Source of the DNA: Diadema setosum
Taxonomy: Eukaryota > Echinodermata > Echinoidea > Diadematoida > Diadematidae
Direction of reading: 5' to 3'
Assembly: GCA_033980235.1 (NCBI GenBank)
Contig: CM067075.1
Coordinates: 12,250,292 to 12,314,291 of the forward strand
DNA length: 64,000 bases
Positions 41,701 through 56,559 of this stretch are shown piece by piece. Position 1 is the first letter of the stretch. Each line of letters begins with the position of its first letter. The notes under the pieces were generated by a model. The model was not told the origin of the DNA and did no database searches. It saw only the letters and a program-made list of their open reading frames with translations. The position numbers and the translations under genes are program-made.

Positions 41701-42578
41701 GCACTAAAGCTGGGTTCTTGTTCTCTCTGCAAATGATAAATAATGCCTTCAGTACACGCAATCATTTCAGAAAGAAAGAAATGCTCACCACTGGCGTGAC
41801 ATTGAAATTTCAATGATACTTACTGTTCTCTGGGACGCATTCACAACAACGGTCATGTTTGTCGTCATGCTTGTGCAAGATTCCCTGTAAGAAAATGACA
41901 ATGAAAACAGTTGATAACCTGGGAGATCTTTGAATGGTATGAAATCCAATATGTAAAGATTCAAAACTGATATTCTTTTTTTTTCCCCTAGCAGAGACAA
42001 GTATTAGTATCATACTGATTTGAAATCTAAAGCACACGTAAATACAATAAGAATTACATTATTTCTGCTGAAACAATCTAAAAGTCCGTGACTTAGAGTT
42101 CTAGCAAGGTAATTCAATAAAGCATACGCATACATGATATAATAAATGGCTGCAGTGGTTATGGAATTCGCATGCTATATATGATATCAAGCTAAAAAAA
42201 AAAATAATGACATTAAAATGTGACCTTACGTCAAATAATACGCAAAACGCGTTGAATATACATAATATCTGCTTTAAAATACTCCTAAAATGTCTCTGAC
42301 ATGCTTTTAACCTATAAATAAAAAAAAAAAAAAAAACATGTCATGTCAGAGTCATGGCATAATTTACCTATTCGTTTGACGTAACGACTGAAATTAATGA
42401 GAGTTATTGTTTTTCAACAAGATGCATTGTAGGTATTGTCGCACATTTATCATTCCTTTCTTCTTACAGACTTACACTGTAACATTCGATGTTGCATTCC
42501 TTCCTACAAGTCGCCTCTCCCTTCTCACAAGTACAGTTTGTGCATGGTAAGGCTCCTTGCCAAGTGTCACCATCCTGA

Positions 42579-42615
<37 letters not shown>

Positions 42616-45600
42616 CGTGTGCATGATATCATTGTCTAGTTCAAAATGGCAACATGAACTGTGGTACAAGTTTGAGTCGGAATCATGTATACTGAATACG
42701 TTTTATGGAAGTCAGTAACAAAGAGGAATACTCTCCTGCTCATGACCAAGATGCGTATTCACACCAACTAGACACTTCTCAAGATAGGACATTATAGTCT
42801 TTTCTTTTTACGGTATCGCGTTCCCATTATTCATCGAAGCCAGCTTGAACAGGGTGTGCGGTTTCATACAATGTCGGAAGTTTTATTGTTATTGACTAAT
42901 CACGAACATTTTGATGATGTATCTCTTATGGGAATAGCTAAAAACACTTTCAGATACAAAACATGGTTGTTCTCTCTCTCTCAAAGGAGCTTGAAACCCA
43001 AATATAATAGTCATGTGGATTGAGTGAATGCAGCAATATTAGCAGAACACATGAGTGAAAGTTTGAAGAAAATCGGACAATCCGTTGAATCAGGTGTGAG
43101 TTTCTTCAGTTTGTCTCCCTCTACAAATCAAATTTGTTAAGATCGCAACTGATGTCGGAATTTCGGAGCTTGAGTATTTGTTCCATGTTCATCGTGTCAC
43201 TGCCGGCAACCAGGGACAGCCTGGTGGCAGTGTCGCTGCCCGGAAATCAGTAGATGACAGGTTCGAGTCCCACTGGTTCCTTTTTCCCGACATGTTTGTT
43301 AATTTACAGATCAGCAGTTGCGATCTTAACAAATTTAATTTGTAGAGGAAGACAAACTGAAGAAACTCACACCTGAACCTTTACCCCATTAATCCGTTGA
43401 ATGCTATACATTTTTAAACTTTCGGTGCAGCCATCGCTGGATGAAAAGAGTGCGACAGTTGATTACGTCACGTATTGAAAACGGTTATACAGAAAATATA
43501 AAGAGTATCCCACAAAATTATTATTATTATTATTATTATTATTTGTTGTGAAAAGTGCACATTCCCTCGTTTTGTTACTGCTGTGTGTGAGTAGTAATAT
43601 CATTACCCCTTGCTTTCTTAAAGAGGTAAGTCAAGTGCTATTTCACTGTGCTAGAATAGTGAAAATAATTGTTATGTAGAATTTCGGGTTAGAACATGGA
43701 TCTACTATTAAAACATTCTCAACAGAAAACAGGCTTGGTTGTAGAATATAGAGATTCTTGTTTTGGAAATATTTGGAAAGAAATAGGAACAAGAAAGAGA
43801 GGTGAAAATACAGCGAGAGAATAAAGGTAGGAGGAAGTTAGATCAAACGAGTGAAAGAGGTTCGATTTATTGCTCACCACGTATCTTTCGCCGGCGTACT
43901 CGCACGCACAGAATTCTTCGTCCGAGTGATCGGGGCAGTCGGGAACGCCGTTGCAGTTGGCACCCATGGGGATACACATGCTGCAATCTCGGCATGGCGT
44001 GTGTTCCTCAATACACGTGCATATACCCGGGGTTATGTCTGTATGCACAGATTTTGGGGTTGAAAATCTTCTCATTACTTAAGATCAACCATGGCACTTG
44101 TCGATTGCATGTGTATTTTGTTCAGATTGTTAAATAGTATACGTTTTAATATAAAAGGGGATTTTTTTCCCCTTTTCATTCCTTAGCCAAAATAACCACC
44201 ACCACCACAACAACAGCGACAACAGCGAAACAGTGTGAAACAGAGCTTACGAGAGCAGGGGCTAAGAAGTTTTAAACTTTAAATAAACGACTATATAATA
44301 GAACCATACATAACTTTGTATAAAGAAGGTCAAAAACCTTCAGGTTGGTTATGTTTTATTCATGGAACTGATCTTTTGAGTTCTCTCTCCACAAAATGGA
44401 CTTGACGGATTAATTTCTAAAAGAGAGTTTGTATGTCATCTCATACGAAACATACTTGCATAAAGTATGGAACGTAAAATTGGATATATGCAAGTTCATA
44501 ACAGTGAAATCAAAAAAAGAACACAAAATATATGGATGTTTTGGATATCGTATTTACTCCTCTGTTTATTCTTATACCTAGTTTGTTTAGTTGCGATTGC
44601 ACAGAAAATACCTAATTATCATTCATATGACTATAGATTCACAAATATTTTTATAGATAAATTTGTTGTTCTAGCCATCATGAAACTTTGATCATCGACT
44701 ATATACATATTCCTTCTGTGCACACATCTTGTATTCTCTGCAGAACAAAAACAAAGAAACAAACAAACAAACAAAACACCTAAACAGGGGTATCTTATCA
44801 TTCGTTTTATGTTATTTATTTATTTTGTTATTTCACAATTAAAAAAGATATGTCATGACCCATCGCTGTTGCCGTTTTACATAAACTTCTGCTGACATAA
44901 GAACTCACCTGGTGTGCCTGTACAGATATCTCCCGAACACAAGAAATATCCTCCTATGTCGCAAGTACTGAAACCGAATACATACCAAATCAATAATGAC
45001 GACAGTGATGAAGTATATAACTATGGTAATGACGATGATACGAATGTTAATCGTAGTAGTGCTAAAGTAAATGATAATAACGCTGATTTTTGTAATAAGT
45101 ATTATTATCATTATCTATATCTATATCACCATGAACACTGCTGAAACAGTTGGAGGAATATATTGTTTTTTCAGACCACGTAGAAAACAAAAAATGATAT
45201 GGTTTATCAAAATTTTCAAGAAACAGGACAGAGTTATCAACAGCGATTTTTTCCCCCTTTTTCACTTTAACAAGATATTTCCTTCTTCAATGCCGACGTG
45301 GATGCAATGTATAAACAATAAAACACCTCTCTTTCCTATTCGTATTATGTATGTATATGTATATATACATATAATGTATGTCATGACTTATAAATTCATT
45401 CATGTTAATACATACAAAACATGCACACAGATGTGGTACACAGCAATCTATGTGAAGAATTCCTACATTCATAAGACTTCAGAGTTTTGATTTTAATTAA
45501 TGTAGTTTTGATTATTACCTATCCTTCAACCAATCTCTTTATGTATTATCTACCACCGTCACTGAAGGAGTTGACAACCAAAAAAACAAAAAACAAAAAC

Positions 45601-46276
45601 AAAAAACAGCAACAACAACATTACCACAGCTGGCATCCATGCATGAACGTCTGGCCCGGCTCGAAAATCATGTTGTTGACAATGCACTGGCAGTCCGTCT
45701 CCAGTACGCACTCTCCCCGGCGCTCGTCTAGGACCGTTCCAGCGGGGCAGGCGCAGCCTTCCACGCATGTGTTGGGGCAAAAGTATGGATCCACAACGGT
45801 CTGTCCTTCCACGTAGCACCGTTGCGGGCATTGCGGGCCGCAAGACATGTACACCTGTCCGCCCTCACATTGCAAACCTGTAAGATTCGATTTCAATAGC
45901 GTCAAAATGTGGTTTCAACGCGCTTTCATCCGGTATTGTCATAAAGTGGTTGTGTGTTACGAAGAAATATTCTAGACAGTTAAGAATAACACACTCACGG
46001 GCACATACACACACACACAGAAGAAGGAAGCATCAAGTCCAAACATTACCGCAAACATCTGAAGTTCTCCATGGGATAGAAACCCCCTGCTCGTTACATT
46101 CCTTGGCATAAGCCGTGATAGCAGTGCAGAGACATTCACAGTCGCCTCCTCGGTTACACGCACATGTGTCAAACACGCAGTTCTCATAGTACCTTTGTGG
46201 GTCCACCTGTTGGGGGAGACATGGCAGGGACATGGTACAAAGGGAAACGATTACGTCACAAAAACAATACTATGAG

Positions 46277-46307
<31 letters not shown>

Positions 46308-48920
46308 TCCTATATACAATGAAAATGAAGTAACACCACTGAACAAATTGCAGAAGGTAACTATCACTGCGTCATTCAAACGTTACTGAGAAGATGTGAA
46401 AGTGATGTCGAAGAAATGAAACGACAACATTCATCTTTCATTTTAGTTCATCATTTAAGTTCTACTCATTTGATATCAATAGAAGGAAATCTGGATTCCT
46501 TCAAAACTCTGTTGTTGTTGTTTTTTTTTTTGAAGGTCTTATCACATTTCCAAATAATTTGCAAGATGTGATAATTGTGTTTATAATCTTGTTTTGTTTG
46601 CACTTATTTAATTTTTTTTTTATTTACAAATTGTGTCATACTCTATACTCCATGAGGGTCGTTTAGGTTAAAGGTCCTATTTACCTTTGGGAAAAGTGAT
46701 TTTAAAAATTTTCAAGATATCACATTTGATGCGTATGTGTAGTTTAGTTGTATCACAAAACTTCCTACCGTATAAAATTTTTGCAATAAAGCCTAAAATA
46801 TAAGGAAATACCACTAATTTTCTCATTAAATCATAACTGTAGACGGTCTAGCCTGAAAAATATTTTTATTATAACCATCGTTCACATTTTGTATATATAA
46901 CGATACTTAACATCGATTATACTGCTTCAAATTTTTTACATTGGTTGTTTCTATCCCTAACTCACATTTTAGAACTATATTGAAGCACTAATGCTGGGTT
47001 TTTGTTTCATCTGCAAATGGTAAATTATGCCTTTAATAAACTCCAAACTTTAAATTTCAAATGTCAAATTTCAAATGAACAATTAGATCTACAAGTTAAT
47101 GCAAGGAAGCATGAAACTGTAATTATACGTACTTTATCGTGGCAAGGTTCGAACAGCGACTGCTTTATGAGTGCACAAGAGTACTCGGACCACAGCTTTC
47201 GCGTCGGGTTTATCACGCACGGGTCCGTAGGCTCTGTCGTCGTGGGACACGAACCGAGTTTCTTCCAGCCGTCAGCGAACGCCACCGCGCTCGTTTCAAC
47301 CATATTCCCGCGAGGCATGACGAAATCGTCTTCGCTGTTGTCGTTGAAATTTCCGCACAGACCGCAGACTTTCCCCTTGTAGCTCGCCGGGAGAATGATG
47401 TAAATACTTGTCTGCCTATCCCACTGGAGAGCGATCTGATAAGCTGCATGGGGTGACAAGACAGATACAAAATAACATCAATTATATTGGTCTTCCGATA
47501 TCAAGGGCGCTTTGTAAATCCTGATTTTTAAAGATTTAGGCTTAGAATTAGTTTTACAAAAGCATTTGCCAATATTGACCTTCCAACATGTCCAATCGAG
47601 TCTGCTCCAACCAAAGTTTGTATATTGAAAGAGAAATTATCAACGAAACTTTTAAAATTTCATCTCCAGTTTGGTTTTTCAATATTTTGTATTTCAGTCC
47701 TTTCTAAGAGACTCGAACATGATTGGAAAAGTATCGCTTTCCCCAAAATAATTTGTCGAGCATGTTGTCGAGATATTATAATATGCACCATACCCGTATA
47801 ACGAGAAAGGATGATGGCTGAAATAAAGAACTGAGGAAATAAAGAGAAATACACGACAGGTTTTCTACATCCTCACCTGATAACGTCTATTTCCTGACTC
47901 CGAATGGATGGGCTCAATTAAAGTAGGGATTTCAGTCCGCACAGAAAGAGTACGAGTATTTAATCATCAATCTCTATTTACACTCAGACATTGTTCCTCT
48001 GCAGGCCCCGGGACCGGGACAAAAAATATATATTTTTTTATTCTTTATTCGAATTTCGTTCAATTTCATATCACAAAATTCACTTTCACAAAACATTATG
48101 CAAAGACAAACTGCATTATACACAGCATTGTACAAAATGAGGTAAATCTAACACAATATAAAGACAAAATGCAGTGACACAAACATTGTGAAAAATAATC
48201 TCAACCTTACATTGCAACTCTTTTTACCCAAAGAAAACGAAATCCGCTTTTTTATTAATTATTAATTATATTCTCGCAAAATGCCCACAAAGCAGGGTCA
48301 TGATAGATAGTTTGCTCAAAACAACCGGGGCATATTCCATTGCTTCTCAAAAGAAAAAAATAAGAAATCGAGGCCATTTGTGATAAACACACACGCACAT
48401 GCAAACACACACACACACACCACACACACAAACGCCAACATGCACCCCCTGCCCCTATGCCTTCAGCCCTCAATTTACAGGTTTTATTCACACTTGAATA
48501 ACTCTGACGTGTATTGCCATTTTTTTTTTCATATAATGAAAAACTTTTCTTCTTCTTTACACATTCTGAAATACTTCATAACATCTTTAACTTTGGTACC
48601 TCCCCATCTGACCTCGCTAAATATAAAACATATTTAATCATCAATATGATTGTATTCCATCCTTTGATTTTTAACGAGTTTCCGGATATACCTGTATAAA
48701 CAACTTCCTAATTTATATTTCACAGTTCTTCTAAATTCAATTTCTGAATAATAATTTGCCACAATTCCTGCACTTTAATACGCTCCCAAAATAAATGTGA
48801 ATATGTCTCAGTGCTTTTACTGCAGAAAGAACAAAGATCATCCGAAACAAATCCAAATCTCAACAGATTAACTTTTGTGTAAAGTGCACCATGAAGTACA
48901 TACATGCGCAAACACACACA

Positions 48921-48964
<44 letters not shown>

Positions 48965-51900
48965 GCTGGCATTTATTGATTCAATTTTATTAGGGACTTT
49001 GGACAGTGTGTACAATGCTTTTGTTTTTGTGGATGTTTTGTTTTCACTTTCCACTTTTGTGCCAAGCGGCACTCGAAGCACACAAAAGGCTAACGGTAAG
49101 TCGTAAGGAAAAAATAAGGAAAAAAAGGAATATTTAGCACTACGTATCTAATGATATTAAAATGTCAATCGAGTCACCTTTCCACGTGATGTACATGTAA
49201 AGTCCCGCATTTGTGAACACGAACTTTCCCACCCTGCGGGCCGGGGTAACTATAGGTTCGACGCCTCGGATAAGAGTCAACGTAACGTCCCCTTTGATCG
49301 TCATGTTAATGAGCCTTGTACAAGTAAATCCCTCGTCTCCACAGGGTTCATTTTCTACTGTAACTTTGAAGGTTCCCTTGTTGCCGTTACACCAATCAGT
49401 CGCAAACGTGTAGCTGCATTCCCCTGTGGGTGAAAAACAGGACATTCACAGTTAGCATTGTCCCCTCACGTGCTTGGTATCAGTTGCATTGTCTACTTAA
49501 TTGTAACGGATTAGGCTTGATTTGATTTAATCAACACCTGGTCCAGACGTTCAAGGAAACGACAACAAACTTTGAAAGATGTATATAAATACATCGTATA
49601 AATGAGGCTAATAATAGTCCTATTGCTAACTTAATGTTGATGACAGTATGTGTGACAAAATAATAAAGTAATGCTTGGGAGGGAAATTACAGATGATTAA
49701 CGACATAGGCTGATATAAACTCTGATGGTAGTCTCCACGGACAAAAACAATCGACATCCTCAGTATCATATATTTACATATAATTATATCTTAGAAGAAT
49801 ACATATTTTTTAAGTTTTCCCTTAACCTTGTGCTAAAAATTTTGCTTTATAATCTAAAAGGCTAATAGATACAACAAACGTGATTCATGTCATACATTCA
49901 TGATGAATTACAACACTTCATATCAGAGGCCCTGCATATCATGATCATTGGGAAAATGCGGCTGAAACAGGTAGGTTGTACAAGAATATTCGCACCTGGA
50001 AGATTCTAATTACATAACACGTCCTTAAAGGGTTGGGGAGTCGAACTAGGCGCTTTTTGTTAATAGGATAAGATGTATAAACATATAAGTTGCTAAAATA
50101 TGAATATTAGAAGACTGTAGTGGCAAAACCAGATGATTCCGTTGATATAAGAGAGTTTGACCACAATAGTAATTACGATGTGATATGATATATGATATAT
50201 GACATAATGTATAATAAGACATTTTTATACAGATTATGATGGTAATAATAATGTTATGCAATTAAAGATGCTATAGCATGTTTTTTTTTTGTTTCTATAG
50301 AAACAAAAAAAACAATAATAAAAATATGGAATATTTCTAATCATTCAAGCATATTCCCCATGTAAATATTGATTTAAGAAAGTAACTCATCTTTGATAAA
50401 GTTTTCTATTTTTTTTTCGCTCTATCTAATGAAACACTTACGTTTAAATGTTTGGAAATGGCGCTAAACCGGTTTTGCGATGAAACTTTTGCTCTGAACA
50501 TGAAAACCACACGTGTAACGAAAAACTCACCCATAAACTCATAGTCCCGACCGTCAAATGTCGTGTAGTGAGGGTCTCCATATGCTTTACAAATTCCTGT
50601 TTGTGAAACACGTTGACATCGCACCGAGTGTTAAGAGCGCGTTTTTACATGTACATTGTACTTACAATGAAAATTACCTTTAAAACTGTTTTCAATGCCG
50701 TTGACTTGTGCATGCGGTCAAAGTATTTCTTATCGTTCGAATATACGCTGTCAGCATTTGAACATCTATAAATTGGCAACACTGTGTACAGAGTTTCAGA
50801 ATTTAGAGTGATTAAGATAACGAATAAGAATATTTTCAAAATTCGTAACATATTACAATGAAGGATGATGATATAGCAGCTTCACATAAGAATCCATACT
50901 TGGTTGCTCAAGGAAACAGAGCAAAAGGAAAAAGCATGCAGAAATTCTATACAGTTGAACTTTGTAAGGAAGTGGCATTGTAATGGAAAGACATTGCTAC
51001 ATAACTGGAATATGCGAGCCTCCGATGTCATCATACTTGTTCATTATATCACGCTTTAGGGTTTTCAGAGTATTGCGCCATGGTTCTCGAAATCATGAAT
51101 AAACATGATCCGACGCAGATCTTTTTTTTTTATTATTGATTTCACTCGATCGTCTCCACAGGCGTTTTATAGGAAGGCGAGAACCGAGCTCAGGTGTTTT
51201 CTGTAATTGGTATGCTGCATAAAATAGTAGTAGGGAAGTAAATAATTAGTCTCACCAATTCTTACCCCAAATTTGTTGTATTTTAAACTTTATTTTTTTG
51301 TGTCTTTAAATGAATAATTAGCGGGGCATTAACGAAACTCACCTGGACATGAATTATTTTCACACTGCCAGCCAGCGTCAGTGCAGACACTGAGGAAGGA
51401 GGACAGATATAAACACATATCCATTACACGACTTTAATTAAGGCAATAGCTTAGTCTGTGAGATTTACGTAGATACTTGTTGGAAAAAACAACAACACAC
51501 CTGTCAGTATGGTCATGAATAAAGTATTGTTGTTGTTTTTCGTTAGTCTTTTTTAAGAGGAATGACTTAATTTTCAGATCATCTTGACAGTGTTGTTAAC
51601 GCGACACTTTCGGATTGAATTTAATAAAAGGAAAATGTTACGTTCCCTGAGAATTTATTATTGGACTAATCCGATAATGTGCACGCAAATAGTACGAGCC
51701 TTGCACGAAAAAAAAAAAAAAAAGCTGATTACGTTGTGGAATAGAATTGAATTGCAAGAAGCATTTGATGACATAGACGCTTGGGTTAAGCACGCTTTAG
51801 AATGGAAAATTCTATTCCTTACACTGTATTCTCACTCTTCTAAATGATTATATCGCACAGCATTACAACAAGACTAGCCACCTCTCTATTACCCCTCCTA

Positions 51901-53040
51901 AGGCTGCTTTCACATAGAAGTATTCGGTATTCGCTATTCGCTATTCGCTATTCGATATTCGAGCACCGAATACACCATCACCCGCACCGTCAACTCACCA
52001 TTCTATGTAGTGAGGATTTCTTCCTCTTACATCGCAGCAAATCTTATTAACGATTTCTAAACTGCATCAGAATGTCGGTCTACATGCTTATATTTGCTAA
52101 CGGGCAAATCCAGACCAAAAGTGTCATTATTTCATAAACGAGAGACGGTATACGCTGCAAGAAAATCGAACAAGCTCGATTCCCACTTTGCTATACTTTT
52201 CGCAGGTATTCGGTACTTTCGAATAGTGCCCTCTTATGTGAACCGGTGTGAGGAAATCCTATCGTTCGATTCAAGCTATTCGCGTGCCCTCGAAAAACGA
52301 GCCCGAATACCCGAATAGTATACTTCTATGTGAAAGCAGCCTGAAGGGACAAGAAACGTGCCAACGTATTCTACTACATTCTGCATGAGCAAGCTCACCA
52401 CTCGTTGCAGTCCATGTACGTTGTTTCTTTCTTTTGATATTGGCGGCCTTGATGGTAGCATGGGCATTCGCTCTCGTCGATACAGCTGTCGTTGTAAGAT
52501 GCCATGTCGTTTGGACACAGACAGCCTCCGTCACAGATCTCCTCGCTGCACACGGGGTTGCGATGTTCGCAGGTCTTCTCACAGGCGCAGTCTGACCACA
52601 CCTTGTGAGCCGGACACGCAGGTACTGAACACACACACACACACGCAAAAAAACAACCCCAAAATAGCAAGACACAATTTAGGATTGTATTCAAGCGTAC
52701 AGAGGAAACAACAGCAATATGAAAAATATTTGAAAGCAACAACAAAAACAAAAGACATACTCCAATTAATAAAAAAATGGGGAATACATGTTATGTTGGT
52801 GATGACAACGATTGCAAATCTTTACATAACAATCTAACAGATGTTATAAAAAAAGAATTACAATATTGTTATCTTTCGAACTGAAGGTCATTGCAGCATT
52901 TATCACAACGAAAATGCTTTTTTAATCATTCTATTCGCTGATTGGATAATATCACCAACTATTCTCCTTTATTTCTCGTTACTTTTCAACATCTACCGAT
53001 TTTAAAGCTAAACCCCACATACACACACACACACACACAG

Positions 53041-53075
<35 letters not shown>

Positions 53076-56000
53076 GTCCCCCAAAAAACAAAAATCTGTT
53101 TTGTGCAACTCTCTTTCAGTTTTATCTTTTCTCAGCTCTTTGAGGGTACAGTCTGTATCGAAATGTAGATATCAGTTTGGATAGACAAGTCATAATTCAG
53201 AAAGAAAAGACTTACTTGAACAGTTTTGCTGACTAGTGTCCCATATTCCGGAATCACAGACCCTACGGTGAAAGTTTGGATTGCGATCAAACAACGTTAC
53301 AATCCCAAGAACACCGTTACCACTAATTACGATTTTTTTTTTTTTGAGGGCCGAAAAAGAAAAGTTTGACTTGAGCCGCATTTCAGAACGAAATAAGAAG
53401 ATTCTCCAAAGGATTTTTCAACCTCACTTGATGTAACCGTCAAAAACATTTATATCATTTTGCAACTTGCTGGCATTTAGCATTTCAATTTTCATAGAAT
53501 GGGCCACTCTTCTTAAGCCACATGCCCGAGATATTCTGAGTTTATCCTCATGCATAAGAGTAACATTGCGGGTCATAATTATATGCAAACGCTTTCTGAA
53601 TCTCCCAGGGAACGGGTTTAATACGACGTAATGCGTGACGTTTGTCTCTTGGACATACAGACAATCATGTTCATTGGTACTTTTTTCAGTGTGGAAACCC
53701 TGAGATAAGCAGCATATTATATATGAGGGAAATGAAAAAGGAGAAAAAGAAGAGGCTGAAGAAGAAAGCATTATGACATTTTTTCTTCTTTTAGGGAAAT
53801 ATCGTTGTATATAATTCAAAATACAACAAATTAATCTACATAAAACAAAACAATCAATACAGAAGTGAAATATAATATGTATTACATGTATGTATATAAT
53901 TATTGTATGCACGTATGTACAGTATGTTTGTTTGTATGTACTTCGTTCCATTCTGAATTGCTAGAAGCCCAAATTTTATTTTTAAGTATAACAATTCAAA
54001 TGTTTTCATTGTAAACTGAATGTATTTCAGCCTGTGGGCTGTATTGATCTTCAGTCAATAAACCACATCAATTCAATTCAATTCAATTCAATTCAATTCA
54101 ATTCAATTCAATGCAATTCAACTAAATCATATTTTGTTCAGAAACGACTCCGTCAGACAGAAAATCCTGCATGTTACCTTCCTATTGATCAAGGGAGCTT
54201 TAGATTTTCGCGACGCGGAAGAGTGAGGAAAAAACTAATCTGAGCATGCGCAGAATCGCGTATCAAAGTCGATGTATGCAATCTTTACTATGCATAGCTC
54301 GCGCGCCTGAGTTTTCACTACGTGTTCTCGGCCATTTTTACGTCCGCACAATTCACGACGTAGGGAGCTACGGGTTCGTGCACCGATCATATGGGGGCGC
54401 CATTTTATTTTTTTTAATAGGTTGCATCCTAGCGTAATCTAAAGTTACTTTTCAGCACGACGCAGGGAAGAGGGGAACGTCCACCTCAAGCGTCGCTTCA
54501 AGCGTCCGCGCCGCAAATCTAAAGCTCCCTATTATAAATAATGACGGCGACTTACACTGTGCCGCATCTGGTAAGGCGCTCTGCTCCAGGCTGGTAGTAT
54601 CGCTCCTTGTACTGACAGGGGCACAGCGTCGAGTCAACGCACTTTTGACTGTGGTCATCAAAAACCTGTTTAAAAAGATCACACGAAAGAGACCTCATGA
54701 ATACATGCAAAGCCAAGCTGCGTCAAGTACGACCAAAACAAACAAACAAACAAATAAACAAACGATAAAAGAACAACACAAAACGAAAAATATTGAAGTC
54801 ATGATCCCAAGTCGTGGGCGTATGTATTTGGGCTGGATTCGACCCAAAGACTTTCTGATCACAGGACACGCGTCTTATCCACTAGACCACTGAGCTTCCG
54901 CCCAACAGGCAGTGCCGGTTCTCATCCTTATCACACATTCAGCGTGTACTTCACATTCATTCAAATTGTTAAAACTCTTGCATGACTTATCAATGCCTAA
55001 AAGTAGGACAATTTTGTCAAAAAATGGAGACCTACATACCAAATCTTCTTTGGTGTGTTCAAAGTTTTAAAAATGTATCTGCTTGCCTGGATTTGTTTTT
55101 TTTATTTTGCGGTACAAGACCTTGAATGGACCAATATAAATGGACGGAGAAATGAACAAGCATAAATGGATGGTTATGTGAGAGACAGCGGTTTTTGTCA
55201 GTTTATAATTTATCAATTATTGGGGGGTTATTGGGGAGTTGGGGAGTTCTTTATATTTTTCACTTATATTTCACTTTCTGTGGCAATAGAGTGTTCACGT
55301 ATCCTACAAAATACCACGTGGTCATAATGTGAGATGTTGTAATTTCTTCATCGTTGTTATTTTCACTGTAACAAGAGTCCGGGAAAGAAACAAGTAAGCA
55401 AACAAGATATTGATGAAAAATAAATGCTCACCAATCCGTCTTGGCAGTAGCATCCGGGCAACTTTGGCCGCGCGCAGGTGTCCTTCGTGGTGAGATCCGA
55501 ACAGGTCATTAGACAACTGTTTCCGTACTCATTGAATATCATTCCCGGTATTGGGCAGTTAGTTACTGTAGAGGGGAAGGGGAAAGAAGAGAAAAACATG
55601 ATATTATTGTTATATTCGACTTGAACGGCTGCATGAATTCAGATCGGGCATGAAAGAAAGACAGAATAGCAGAGTTCCAGTTTTCATGAGAACGAGAAAT
55701 CGGCCAGATCTGCGCATGCTTTGACTTAAAATGGTGAAAGGGTGATGAGATCACACACATGTTACTTGAGAATTTCTTTTTGTTTCATAATTAAATGATT
55801 CTTTGTGCGTGTGTGTGTGTCCAAAAATGTGCTAGTTGATGTGTGACTATCATGAAAAGCAATGCTTTTTCAAAATGTTCGAAACCTCCTGAGAAGCATG
55901 GATTATGTAGCTCCCAAGACAATGTCAAAGAAGATAAGTCAATGTAGACAACCATTTATATTTCGGCTCAAGCCGAAACTTTCTCTGAATGAAACAATAT

Positions 56001-56519
56001 ACCGAACTCCTTATATCTGAATTAAAATGATGTACCAAACCATGCGACCAAAATATCACTAGATGATACAAGATGTATAGAAGGAGAATTCTTCTAAAAC
56101 CTTCCAGTTAACATACCTATTGTGTATAGTCCTATGATTATTGTGTTCTAACACTTGTGAAAAAAAAACAAAAAAACTAACAAGCACAAAAGCATTTGTT
56201 TCACAGAAAGTCAGTGCTTGTTGTCTGTGAAACCCTTACATTAATTGAAAACTAGCAACTAAATGATTGTAAACGTATCGCATTTGCGATATCATAAGAA
56301 AACTTTCCTGTACAAAAGGATGTAAATTGGTTGACGAGGAATCCTACGAAAAGTTAAAAACAGGACAAGACAAGGCAAAATAAAATACAGCCGACGTACA
56401 GTAAAATATGAAATTATAGAAGGGGGAACTGAAAAATATTAGGTTAGATATATGGAAAGTAATTGAAAATACAATTTCTACAGGTCGACCACATGAAACG
56501 CATACAGACACCACACACA

Positions 56520-56559
<40 letters not shown>

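Noticed and set aside
44467..45144. Small + strand open frames around 44467-44691 and 44914-45144
   Set aside because: The first is in an intron without domain or splice support; the second overlaps the E-like exon 44909-44967 in antisense.
52358..52837. 159-residue + strand open frame
   Set aside because: Antisense shadow of the TIL' exon 52399-52624 plus a CA tract.
54830..54903. Functional tRNA gene
   Set aside because: A and B boxes are good but the acceptor stem has mismatches and the anticodon arm is poor; a SINE head explains it better.
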